DNA of 22,091 nt from JAUZQZ01 sp964492105 (GTDB lineage Bacteria; Pseudomonadota; Zetaproteobacteria; Mariprofundales; Mariprofundaceae), in NCBI GenBank assembly GCA_964492105.1, contig CAZBJB010000024.1, positions 1-22,091 on the forward strand, read 5' to 3'. Of the stretch, positions 1-7,666 are shown piece after piece. Under the pieces are notes generated by a model that saw only the letters and a list, made by a program, of their open reading frames with translations, did not search any database and was not told where the DNA came from. Made by a program: the position numbers and the translations under genes. Position 1 is the stretch's first letter. Each line of letters starts with the position of its first letter.

Positions 1-298
1 CCGTCGTACAGGGGTTGGTCACCACTGCGGTTGAATCCTGGGGTTGGTAGACAATTCGCTTGTTCGCACCATCCCAGCATATGGCCTGTGCATCGCGCAG
101 CGCAGTTTGCATAAGCTGGGAGGTCAGGAATAAATCGCTCAAGCGATCCGTTTTATCCAATACCATATCGGCGGACTTTTGCTGACTGATAAAGATGCCC
201 ACGACACCGGCTAGCAAAATAAGGGCAATGACCATGGCCACCATCATCTCAATCAGCGTAAATCCATGGCAGCCTGTTTCCTGGCGACAGATGTACAT
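1..298 (-). CDS. pilW: PilW-like type IV minor pilin, N-terminal part (runs off left edge)
   Basis: This is a minus-strand reading frame starting with ATG at 298 and open to the window edge, so only about 99 residues are visible. It begins MYICRQETGCHGFTLIEMM, a class III prepilin leader of 12 residues cut before Phe by prepilin peptidase, with Glu at mature position 5. A hydrophobic stretch of about 20 residues follows (VAMVIALILLAGVVGIF) and serves as membrane anchor and filament core. The text after it (SQQKSADMVLDKTDRLSDLF) fits PilW-type minor pilins, which help prime pilus assembly in the inner membrane. The ATG shares one base with the pilV TGA stop (TGATG), so translation is probably coupled. 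Position after fimT and pilV supports PilW. The C-terminal half is not seen, so the name rests on the N-terminus and gene order. Confidence 0.8.
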   Translation of the reverse strand, partial: MYICRQETGCHGFTLIEMMVAMVIALILLAGVVGIFISQQKSADMVLDKTDRLSDLFLTSQLMQTALRDAQAICWDGANKRIVYQPQDSTAVVTNPCTT

Positions 299-834
299 CA
301 TTGCAACCTTGATATATGGGTTAACACAATAGGCTTTTCGGGCTTCCCCTTGTGAGTCCAGGAGACTTTCACCACCTTCAGCATCGGTATCGCGCTAGGC
401 CCTGTCGGAGTCATCACCTGTTTCATGTCACGAATAGAAAAACTCCCCGGATTGGGAGAAACCAGAGGAAAGCTTCCATCGTTCGGGTTAGTCGGCAGTG
501 GCGCCTCGGCCGGAGATGTGCTGGCCTGGATGGCATACTTGACCGCCAGCGTTGAAGGCGTGCATGACACAGAAAGGGGATAAGCAGGCTTGGATGTCCG
601 CGTTGATAAAATGCAGGTGCTGGAAATCTTCGGTACATAATCCTTGGCATTATACTGCCAATCCTCCAACACCTGTTCAGCCAAATGCACCGCCACCAAC
701 CGTTCCTGCGCCACATGTTGGCTATCGATGACCGAAATGTACAATGTTTCCAGCGCGAGCATGCCCACCGCCAAAATGACCAGGGTCACCATAACTTCAA
801 TCAGTGTGAAACCCCTCATAAAATTATGGCGCAA
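298..834 (-). CDS. pilV: PilV-like type IV minor pilin
   Basis: This is a 178-residue prepilin-like protein. The leader ends in RG before FTLIEVMVTLVILAVGMLA, which is the cleavage site plus hydrophobic N-terminal helix of type IV pilins and type II pseudopilins. The start is uncertain. TTG at 834 gives an eight-residue leader (MRHNFMRG) and overlaps the fimT stop by 11 bases. ATG at 819 gives only MRG. Neither has a clear ribosome site, and I kept the longer form because leaders of five or more residues are more usual. The segment after the helix (LAEQVLEDWQYNAKD) resembles PilV. The rest is a variable globular domain with two Cys (residues 54 and 71, counted from 834) that could form a disulfide. 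It is the middle gene of an operon with fimT and pilW. Confidence 0.82.
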   Translation of the reverse strand: MRHNFMRGFTLIEVMVTLVILAVGMLALETLYISVIDSQHVAQERLVAVHLAEQVLEDWQYNAKDYVPKISSTCILSTRTSKPAYPLSVSCTPSTLAVKYAIQASTSPAEAPLPTNPNDGSFPLVSPNPGSFSIRDMKQVMTPTGPSAIPMLKVVKVSWTHKGKPEKPIVLTHISRLQ

Positions 835-1354
835 AATATGCCCGTCCTATGTAATTTACTTTGATCTTTTTGCTATACTTGCCATACGAAGTCCCTGCGG
901 AATCCGTAAGCGTTATCATACTGTTTGTCCCCGTCCCGGAGCTGCCAAACGTAACAGTATTGCTTTTGATATTGGTGTTTACCCTCAAATTGGCCGAGTA
1001 CTGACCCAGAGAAAACGTCATGTTCTTACATTGCGCGCAGACCGCCTTATCGGAGGTATAATCGAAGATATAAGTGGTCGGGGTATTAAATTTAACTTTC
1101 ACGCTGCGATTTTCAGCCATTGCCATGTTCCTGGCCTGCTTCAAATATCCCATAATCGCCACCGAGGCATCGTTAACAGCCGCATGCGCTCGCCACTGAC
1201 CAAAGGCAGGCACCGCGATACCGATGAGCACCCCCATAATTACCAAAACAACCATCATCTCAATCAGCGTAAAACCTTTCTGCGAACCCGCATCCGGCGC
1301 TTGCCGGATGGTCGGGAAAGCCCGTAGGCTGTGGGCAATGCGTAAAATCTCCAT
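824..1354 (-). CDS. fimT: FimT/GspH-family minor pseudopilin
   Basis: This prepilin of the FimT/GspH family is cut after QKG, before FTLIEMMVVLVIMGVLIGIAV. After the helix it shows the family's ARNMAMAENRSVKV segment, and the end (KIKVNYIGRAYFAP) fits the family C-terminus. No ATG, GTG or TTG lies between codon 1354 and the cleavage site, so the start must be 1354 or further upstream. ATG at 1354 has a GAGG only 3 bases away. ATG at 1384, with GGAA about 5 bases upstream, is the alternative and would give a longer leader. Either way the gene overlaps the 5' end of the divergent mrcA. It is the first visible gene of the minor pilin operon. An unprocessed leader of 27 or more residues is long for the family. 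Confidence 0.83.
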   Translation of the reverse strand: MEILRIAHSLRAFPTIRQAPDAGSQKGFTLIEMMVVLVIMGVLIGIAVPAFGQWRAHAAVNDASVAIMGYLKQARNMAMAENRSVKVKFNTPTTYIFDYTSDKAVCAQCKNMTFSLGQYSANLRVNTNIKSNTVTFGSSGTGTNSMITLTDSAGTSYGKYSKKIKVNYIGRAYFAP

Positions 1355-3752
1355 CGTCCTCAAATTATGCCTCGCCCTCGTCATGATTTCCGTGATCGGC
1401 ATCACGGGTGTTTACCTTTATTTCTCCATCGGCCTGCCCAAACTCACCAGGCTTTCCGACTATCAGCCGCCGCTGGTGTCCCGCGTGTATAATACACAAG
1501 GCGAACTGATAGCGGAATATGCCGACGAACACCGTATTCTTACACCCTTCAATGAAATACCGCAACGTCTCAGGGATGCTTTCCTGGCTGCGGAAGATGA
1601 ACATTTCTACCATCACCCAGGCATCAATCCAGCCCGAATCATCTCCGCCGCCATCGCTAATATTCGTGCCGGGCATACCGTACAGGGCGGTTCAACCATC
1701 ACGCAGCAGGTAGCAAAGAATTTCCTGCTTACCTCGGCGCGCACCTACTCCCGGAAAATCCGCGAGGTTATCCTGGCTCACCGTATCGAAGAAAACTTCA
1801 GCAAGAATGAAATTCTTTACCTGTATCTCAATCAGATCTACCTGGGCCGCGGTGCTTATGGCGTGGCCAGCGCAGCCTGGCGCTATTTCCACAAGCGCCT
1901 GGATGAGCTATCGCTGGCCGAGTGCGCCATGCTGGCCGGACTACCCAAAGCCCCCAGTTACTATGCCCCGAACCTGCATCCCAAACGGGCACTGGAAAGG
2001 CGCGACACCGTGCTGTATATGATGCGGAAGAGTGGTTTCTTTTCAGCCTCCGAGGTGCAACAGGCGCTTCATGAGCCCTTAGAAGTCGCCCCCTTGCCCA
2101 AAGCAAAACTTACCAATGCCTATGCCAATCGGGTCTATCAGGTGCTCGCCGGTCGTTTTGGCGCGAGAACGTTGCGGCGACAGGGCTTCACGATCATCGT
2201 ACCGTATGATGAACAGAATGAAACCGCTGCCATTCATGCCGTCCGCAATGGCGTACTGAACATTGAACACCGCCAGTTTTACCGCTTCCCGGTGCATCAC
2301 GCAGAAGAAACATGGCCGAACATTCTCGCGGCATGGGCTGCGAAACGTACAAAGAGTGCGGACGCACCCCTGCCGGAAGATCAGATCATTCCAGCGCTGG
2401 TTGAGAAAATCCTGCCGAAAGGCGGGCTGGCCGTAAACGACGGCATCCATCGTTGGCAACTGCCAAAACCCAAATGGCAATGGGAGGATGATCCCGAATC
2501 AAAACCCGATACGTTGATGAACGATACCAGTGATGCCAAGGTTCCGGACGTGAAAGAACGGCCACGCACATGGATTCCCGGCGATGAAATATGGTTGCGG
2601 GGCAATGGCAAGGGTGGCGTGCGCCTGACACAAAAACCGTCCATAGAGGCCGCGCTCTACGCTATTAATCTGAAACGCGGTACGGTATTGGCTCAGGTGG
2701 GCGGTTTTAATTACAAAATAGGTGATTTTGATCGCGTTGCCAAAGCCAGACGACAACCCGGATCCGCCTTCAAACCCTTCCTCTATGCCACCGCGATGGG
2801 TGCCGGATTCACCCCGGCCAGCATCATCATGGATGCCCCCGTGGTCTTCGAAAATCTGAAGCAGGGTGAATTCTGGCGACCGAAAGATTACGGAAACCGC
2901 TTTGCCGGTCCTGTCACGCTGCGCAATGCATTGGAGCACTCACGCAACCTGGCCTCCATCAAATTATTGCAGGATGTTGGTGTGAACCGTTTTGTGCGCG
3001 CGCTTGGCAATTACCAGTTCCATCAGAATTTTCCTCATCAACTCGCGTTGGCGCTGGGCGTTACGGGCGTCACGCTCAAGGAACTGACGGAATCGTATGC
3101 CGTGATTGCGTCCGGCGGCAAACGCTGGAAGCCGGTGATCGTGCAGCAGGTGCAGGATCGCAATGGACAGAGTTTGTACCGTTCCGTTGCCGGATTCCGT
3201 TGCCAGGTATGCCACGTCGATCCGGTACTGGCGGTGAACGGTGCCATACAACCTGCCGAACAGACCCTGGATCCGATTAGTGCGTTTCTGGTCACCAATA
3301 TGATGCATGGGGTTATCCAGTACGGCACGGGACGACGAGCACTGGCTCTGGGACGCGTGGCCGCCGGAAAGACCGGAACCACCAATAAACAGGTGGATGC
3401 GTGGTTTATGGGGTTTACCCCGCAAATCCTGACGGGCGTGTGGGTTGGACGCGATACGCCCGGCAGCATGGGAAGGCATGAAACGGGAGCAAGAGCAGCT
3501 TTACCCATCTGGCTTTCGGCCATGCGGGCTTTCCACCGCGGCAAACCAAAAGAGCACTTTACACCACCGGAGGGCGTTGAATGGGTGGTCATTGACCGTA
3601 AAACCGGTAAATTACCGGGATCGGATATTAAAAAGCCATTTCTTGAAGCGTTTCGCACCGGCACCGCACCAACTGAAACGGATGTGGGCAACAGGAAGAG
3701 GCCATCCTCGCCAGCCGTTGAAAAAAAGGATTTTTTCGACCTTAATCTATAA
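1338..3752 (+). CDS. mrcA: Penicillin-binding protein 1A (class A, bifunctional transglycosylase/transpeptidase)
   Basis: This is a peptidoglycan polymerase and cross-linker acting in the periplasm from an inner-membrane anchor. From ATG at 1338 it is 804 residues, usual for proteobacterial PBP1a. A short cytoplasmic MRK is followed by one membrane helix (about 5-28). The GT51 transglycosylase domain carries EDEHFYHHPG (catalytic Glu86) and GGSTITQQ (117-124). An insert resembling the OB domain of PBP1a occupies roughly 290-430. The transpeptidase domain has all three active-site motifs: SAFK (Ser476-Lys479), SRN (535-537) and KTG (678-680). The open frame extends upstream to 1224, but that part is antisense to fimT and reads as non-family sequence. 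The 1338 start places the membrane helix correctly, although no strong ribosome site is visible. It is convergent with arsS. Confidence 0.95.
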   Translation: MRKISIVLKLCLALVMISVIGITGVYLYFSIGLPKLTRLSDYQPPLVSRVYNTQGELIAEYADEHRILTPFNEIPQRLRDAFLAAEDEHFYHHPGINPARIISAAIANIRAGHTVQGGSTITQQVAKNFLLTSARTYSRKIREVILAHRIEENFSKNEILYLYLNQIYLGRGAYGVASAAWRYFHKRLDELSLAECAMLAGLPKAPSYYAPNLHPKRALERRDTVLYMMRKSGFFSASEVQQALHEPLEVAPLPKAKLTNAYANRVYQVLAGRFGARTLRRQGFTIIVPYDEQNETAAIHAVRNGVLNIEHRQFYRFPVHHAEETWPNILAAWAAKRTKSADAPLPEDQIIPALVEKILPKGGLAVNDGIHRWQLPKPKWQWEDDPESKPDTLMNDTSDAKVPDVKERPRTWIPGDEIWLRGNGKGGVRLTQKPSIEAALYAINLKRGTVLAQVGGFNYKIGDFDRVAKARRQPGSAFKPFLYATAMGAGFTPASIIMDAPVVFENLKQGEFWRPKDYGNRFAGPVTLRNALEHSRNLASIKLLQDVGVNRFVRALGNYQFHQNFPHQLALALGVTGVTLKELTESYAVIASGGKRWKPVIVQQVQDRNGQSLYRSVAGFRCQVCHVDPVLAVNGAIQPAEQTLDPISAFLVTNMMHGVIQYGTGRRALALGRVAAGKTGTTNKQVDAWFMGFTPQILTGVWVGRDTPGSMGRHETGARAALPIWLSAMRAFHRGKPKEHFTPPEGVEWVVIDRKTGKLPGSDIKKPFLEAFRTGTAPTETDVGNRKRPSSPAVEKKDFFDLNL

Positions 3753-3836
3753 TCGATCCTTCAACGAAATGCTCCGTGGTAAGAGGTTCCGGCCCTGCCC
3801 TTTACGCACAAATCCTTGCAACGGCATGCCGTATTC

Positions 3837-4799
3837 CTATTCCAGTGCTCCGCCACAACCGGAACCCTGCCCGGCGGTGCAACCATAGCAGTGATCCATG
3901 ACGGCGACGGGATTGCCTTCCACCTCCTGACCCATGAGTTCTGAAAGGTGCGTTCGAGGTCTGCCACCACGCAGCAAGGGCAACCCCAGCATCTGATTGA
4001 AATCACAATCATAGACAAAACCCCGCCAATCTATGCTGATCAGGTTACGGCACATGACGCCATTCAGGTTCTCCTCCCGGTAGGCATTCCTGAGCAATTG
4101 TATGTAATCAGCAAATTGCCCCTTTGAAACCAGCGTGCTGCCAAAACGCTTGATCGGCATATTCGTAATGGTAAACAGGTGATTGAACACAACGCCATAG
4201 CGGCGTTCCAACTCCAGCTTGTAGGTTGCCTTCAGAGCCTTCTGATCGGGTGGCAGGTTCGGTCCAGGCGGGTTGTAAACAAGATTCAGGATCAGGGCTG
4301 ATCCTTCCTTGCCATAGCCTAATGCATTTAAGCGTTTCAGGGCATTTATGCTCGTCCCGAACACGCCTTTCCCGCGTTGCGCATTCACATTGTTTTCCAT
4401 ATAACAGGGTAGGGAAGCAAGCACCTCCACCTTGTTGTCGGCCAGAAACACAGCCATAGTCTCATAGCCAGGCGATTCAAGAATGGTCAGATTGCAACGG
4501 TCCATGACCGTGATATCCAGGGCTCGTGATTCCGCAACCACTGTACGGAAATACGGGTTCATTTCCGGCGCGCCACCGGTTAAGTCCAGCGTTTCGACAT
4601 TGGATGAAGCCAGAAATCCCAGAACCGTCTGAACCGTCGCCTCATCCATGACTTCCTTACGCCTCGGCCCGGCGTTTACATGGCAATGCAGACAGCTCTG
4701 ATTACACAAATAGCCTAAATTCACTTGTAGTATTTCCAGTTTTCCCCGTCGGATAGCAGGAAAATCACTCTGTCTCAGTAATGGTAACGTTGCATGCAC
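3837..4799 (-). CDS. arsS: Radical SAM protein, ArsS family (arsenosugar-type)
   Basis: This 320-residue radical SAM enzyme has CNQSCLHC at residues 32-39 (Cys32, 36, 39), binding the 4Fe-4S cluster that cleaves S-adenosylmethionine. The following HVNAGP and the LDLTGGAPEMNPYF segment are typical of ArsS, proposed to add the SAM-derived ribosyl group to dimethylarsinate. The C-terminal DUF3641-like region has further Cys at 250, 265, 304, 307 and 315, ending CYGCTAGQGSGCGGALE, suggesting an auxiliary cluster. Translation starts at GTG 4799, with GGAG about 13 bases upstream, which is a long spacing. It stands alone here, with no arsM methyltransferase, arsenic regulator or transporter next to it, so the substrate is assigned by family only. 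It is convergent with mrcA across an 84-base gap holding a small palindrome (3821-3832) and no clear terminator. Confidence 0.88.
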   Translation of the reverse strand: MHATLPLLRQSDFPAIRRGKLEILQVNLGYLCNQSCLHCHVNAGPRRKEVMDEATVQTVLGFLASSNVETLDLTGGAPEMNPYFRTVVAESRALDITVMDRCNLTILESPGYETMAVFLADNKVEVLASLPCYMENNVNAQRGKGVFGTSINALKRLNALGYGKEGSALILNLVYNPPGPNLPPDQKALKATYKLELERRYGVVFNHLFTITNMPIKRFGSTLVSKGQFADYIQLLRNAYREENLNGVMCRNLISIDWRGFVYDCDFNQMLGLPLLRGGRPRTHLSELMGQEVEGNPVAVMDHCYGCTAGQGSGCGGALE

Positions 4800-4895
4800 G
4801 CTGTATTTACTCCAGTTTCAGTCATCAATCGACTCTAGCCGATTTTTGTCCTAGTCGTAAATAACGGCGAGTGCTTACGCATATACGAATGAGCT

Positions 4896-4919
4896 GCTCA
4901 TGAGTTTTGCAAGAGGCTC
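4896..4919. repeat. Solo terminal repeat of the GAGCC...TGCAAAACTC MITE-like family
   Basis: The 24 bases GCTCATGAGTTTTGCA(AGA)GGCTC match the right terminus of the element at 21597-21757 except in the variable three-base block. No partner end is found within this gap, so it is a decayed or truncated copy. Confidence 0.6.
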
Positions 4920-5035
4920 GAATGATTCAGGCAAAAAATGTGTTGCTATTGCCGGTCTCACTCCATACAGTGCCGCCACTTCAAGCGGCTGTTCCCTGAT
5001 CGTTAGCTGCTCCTCCGCGAATAGCGGAATGTAAT

Positions 5036-5092
5036 ACCTGGATTCTGCAAGTGATTGCACATGCATAGCACAAGCTCTTGCAGGATCCAGGT
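5036..5092. repeat. 57-bp palindromic element (short form of the ACCTGGATCCTGCAAG family)
   Basis: The left arm ACCTGGATTCTGCAAGTG (5036-5053) and the right arm CTCTTGCAGGATCCAGGT (5075-5092) are inverted copies matching at 16 of 18 positions. The left half also matches the left end of the longer element at 21431-21594, including a shared CATAGC core. It looks like an internally deleted copy. A transcript of it could fold into a strong hairpin. Confidence 0.75.
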
Positions 5093-5157
5093 AATAAATT
5101 ACGCCAGGCCCGGATCAGTCCGGTTATCTCCGGCGGGCCAGCACTGGAATAAACAAC

Positions 5158-6456
5158 ATGACATTTGATAAACTCGGGCTCTCGAAAGAGATCCTCCGCG
5201 CTGTGCGCGAACAGGGGTATAGTAAGCCTACCCCCATCCAGGAACAGGCCATTCCGGTGGTGCTGGAGGGACGCGATATCATGGCCGCCGCCCAGACCGG
5301 AACCGGCAAGACGGCCGGATTTACGTTGCCGATACTCCAACTATTGCAAAACGGTCAGGCCGGGCACGGGTATCGACCGATCCGTGTGCTGGTCATCACG
5401 CCGACCCGTGAGCTGGCCGCTCAGGTCGGTGAAAGCATTGCTACCTACGGTAAATACCTGCCGATGCGTTCGACCATTATCTTTGGTGGTGTGGGTATTC
5501 AGGCACAGATCGCCAGGCTGCGTCGCGGTGTGGATATCCTCATTGCCACACCGGGTCGTCTGCTTGATCTGATCGGCCAGAAGGCAGCGAATTTGTCCAG
5601 TGTGGACATTCTGGTACTTGATGAAGCGGATCGTATGCTCGACATGGGTTTTATTCACGACATCCGTAAGGTGCTGGCACTGTTACCAAAAAATCGCCAG
5701 TGCCTGCTGTTCTCGGCGACCTTCTCCGACGATATCAAGCGGCTCGCCAGCACTATGTTACGTTCACCGGTACTGGTCGAGGTGGCGCACAACGAAACAG
5801 TCGGGCTGATTCGTCAGGTGGCGTATCCGGTTGGAAAGTCGAATAAGCGCACGCTGCTTGCCCACCTGATCTCCAGTCAGAACTGGAAACAGGTACTGGT
5901 ATTTACCCGTACCAAACATGGTGCGAACCGCTTGACCGAACAGCTGGGCAAGGATGGGATCCATGCGGCGGCGATCCACGGTAACAAGAGCCAGACGGCG
6001 CGCACCAAGACATTGGCCGGTTTTAAACAGGGTGAAATACGGGTGCTGGTCGCTACGGATATCGCGGCGCGCGGACTGGATATTGATCAGTTGCCGCATG
6101 TCGTCAACTACGAGCTGCCGAATGTGCCGGAGGATTATATACACCGCATCGGTCGCACCGGTCGCGCCGGCCACACGGGGGAAGCGATATCACTGGTCTG
6201 CCATGAAGAACAGAAACTCCTGACCGGTATTGAAAAGCTCATCAGGAAGAGGATCCCGGCGATTGAAGTACCGGGGTTTACATCCGGTTTGGCGGCGATG
6301 CCAGTCCATGATGACGGCACGCCTTCCGGAACGCGGCAAGGAAGAGCGCGCCATCGGAGGGGCAGGCCGGATCAGCATCAACCGCGTCCCGGCTCCTCCC
6401 CGTCGCGACGTCGCGGAAGCGGTGGTAAAGCGGCGCATGGCAAAGGCCGTTCGTAA
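5158..6456 (+). CDS. rhlE: DEAD-box ATP-dependent RNA helicase RhlE
   Basis: This 432-residue DEAD-box RNA helicase unwinds RNA in ribosome assembly and RNA turnover in the cytoplasm. Visible motifs, in order, are a Q-motif (GYSKPTPIQEQAIP, 20-33), Walker A AQTGTGKT (45-52), PTRELA (82-87), TPGR (131-134), DEAD (155-158), SAT (186-188), ATDIAARGLD (299-308) and HRIGRTGRAG (329-338). The N-terminal MTFDKLGLSKEILRAV is the usual RhlE opening, and the basic Arg/Gly/Ser-rich tail after about residue 390 also fits the RhlE group rather than DeaD or DbpA. The start ATG at 5158 is fixed by the family N-terminus, and the ribosome site is weak. The gene ends 95 bases before mrp, which seems to have its own promoter. 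Confidence 0.93.
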   Translation: MTFDKLGLSKEILRAVREQGYSKPTPIQEQAIPVVLEGRDIMAAAQTGTGKTAGFTLPILQLLQNGQAGHGYRPIRVLVITPTRELAAQVGESIATYGKYLPMRSTIIFGGVGIQAQIARLRRGVDILIATPGRLLDLIGQKAANLSSVDILVLDEADRMLDMGFIHDIRKVLALLPKNRQCLLFSATFSDDIKRLASTMLRSPVLVEVAHNETVGLIRQVAYPVGKSNKRTLLAHLISSQNWKQVLVFTRTKHGANRLTEQLGKDGIHAAAIHGNKSQTARTKTLAGFKQGEIRVLVATDIAARGLDIDQLPHVVNYELPNVPEDYIHRIGRTGRAGHTGEAISLVCHEEQKLLTGIEKLIRKRIPAIEVPGFTSGLAAMPVHDDGTPSGTRQGRARHRRGRPDQHQPRPGSSPSRRRGSGGKAAHGKGRS

Positions 6457-6470
6457 ATACTTGACAAAAA

Positions 6471-6479
6471 TGGTATAGT
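6471..6479 (+). promoter_or_regulatory. Possible extended -10 promoter for mrp
   Basis: TGGTATAGT between rhlE and mrp matches an extended -10 element (TGn plus a near-consensus TATAAT). A TTGACA lies at 6461-6466, only 7 bases upstream, too close to act as its -35. The start site would fall near 6486, about 65 bases before the mrp ATG. This was found by eye only. Confidence 0.35.
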
Positions 6480-6551
6480 ATTGGACGGTTCCGATTATTC
6501 CACGGGCCGCCCTCCGGAGTTTTACAGGCAGCCCATCAGCAGGAGCGTGAT

Positions 6552-7631
6552 ATGCCCACAGTGACGAAAAAACAGGTTCTTGAAGCCTTGAGCCGGATCA
6601 TTGACCCTGACTTTGGCAAGGATATTGTCGCGCTGGGGTTTGTAAAAGATGTTGCGATTGAATCCGGCAAGGTTTCCTTCATCATCGAACTGACCACGCC
6701 CGCTTGTCCGGTCAAGGAGGAATTTCGTCGCCAGGCCACCGAGCTGGTTGGCGCCATCAATGGCGTTAGGGACGTACAGGTAAATATCACGTCCAATGTG
6801 CGGACGCGGAAACACCCCGACATGCAGGCTATTCCCGGCATCAGGAATATTATCGCCGTTGCTTCCTGCAAGGGTGGCGTGGGGAAATCCACCACCGCCG
6901 TGAATCTTGCTGTTGCTCTGGCCCGAACCGGTGCCAGAACAGGGCTCCTGGATGCCGATGTCTACGGCCCCTCCATTCCACGCATGATGGGACTGACCGG
7001 ACAACAGCCAGGCGTCCGGGACAAGGCCATCCTGCCACTCGTTAATTTTGGCGTGGCCACCATGTCTATCGGATTCCTCGTGTCGGAAGAACAGGCCGTG
7101 ATCTGGCGTGGTCCCATGGTGGCCGGTGCGCTGACTCAGTTATTGAATGACGTGGCATGGGGCGAACTGGACTACCTGGTGATTGATTTGCCTCCCGGCA
7201 CCGGCGATGCGCAACTGACCCTGACGCAAAACGTACCGGTTACGGGCTCGGTGATCGTCACGACACCACAGGATATTGCGCTCTCCGACGCCCGGAAGGG
7301 CATTGCCATGTTCCGAAAGGTTAATGTGCCCGTACTCGGCATCGTGGAGAATATGAGCGTATTTATCTGTCCGCATTGCGGTGAGGAAAGTCATATTTTC
7401 TCACAAGGAGGAACGGAAAAGCTGGCCGGAGAGTATGATACGCGTGTGCTTGCTCATATCCCGCTGGATATACGGATCCGTGAGGATTCGGACAGGGGGA
7501 CGCCCATCGTCGCGGCCCATCCTGATTCAGCCCAGTCGGGTTTCTATCGTACGCTGGCTGGCGAAGTGGCGCGCGGGATCAGTGTGTTGAACAGCCGCAA
7601 GATTGATATTCCGGTTGTGATGCAGTCTTGA
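6552..7631 (+). CDS. mrp: Mrp/ApbC-family iron-sulfur cluster carrier ATPase
   Basis: This 359-residue cytoplasmic P-loop ATPase delivers Fe-S clusters to apoproteins. The N-terminal MIP18/DUF59 domain (about 1-85) includes the conserved TTPACPVK. The deviant Walker A CKGGVGKST (106-114) is followed by LDADVYGPS (133-141) and the VIDLPPGTGD segment (210-219), both diagnostic of the Mrp/NBP35 group. CPHC at 273-276 supplies the Cys pair that bridges a cluster across the dimer. Start ATG 6552 has AGGAG 7 bases upstream. The gene is convergent with hflX, 35 bases away. In enterobacteria mrp lies next to metG, but not here. Confidence 0.94.
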   Translation: MPTVTKKQVLEALSRIIDPDFGKDIVALGFVKDVAIESGKVSFIIELTTPACPVKEEFRRQATELVGAINGVRDVQVNITSNVRTRKHPDMQAIPGIRNIIAVASCKGGVGKSTTAVNLAVALARTGARTGLLDADVYGPSIPRMMGLTGQQPGVRDKAILPLVNFGVATMSIGFLVSEEQAVIWRGPMVAGALTQLLNDVAWGELDYLVIDLPPGTGDAQLTLTQNVPVTGSVIVTTPQDIALSDARKGIAMFRKVNVPVLGIVENMSVFICPHCGEESHIFSQGGTEKLAGEYDTRVLAHIPLDIRIREDSDRGTPIVAAHPDSAQSGFYRTLAGEVARGISVLNSRKIDIPVVMQS

Positions 7632-7666
7632 TCCGACGCCGCACACACGGACAGTAAACCATACGA

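Larger units (their letters stand above)
4800..5157. other. Repeat-bearing intergenic region between divergent arsS and rhlE
   Basis: This 358-base gap must hold the promoters of arsS and rhlE, but I see no convincing -35/-10 pair. It contains a lone end of the 161-bp MITE-like family (4896-4919) and a 57-bp palindromic element (5036-5092). The 116 bases between them have no recognised content. A 63-codon minus-strand frame (4875-5066) crosses both repeats and has no family resemblance that I know, so I do not call it a gene. Confidence 0.7.

Noticed and set aside
1224..1337. Upstream extension of the mrcA frame
   Set aside because: It is antisense to the conserved fimT leader and helix, and the membrane anchor of PBP1a begins right after ATG 1338.
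3821..3832. ACGGCATGCCGT palindrome between mrcA and arsS as a terminator
   Set aside because: The arms are too short, there is no loop and no T run on either strand.
4875..5066. 63-residue minus-strand frame
   Set aside because: It starts inside the palindromic element, ends in the solo MITE end, resembles nothing known to me and has no convincing ribosome site.
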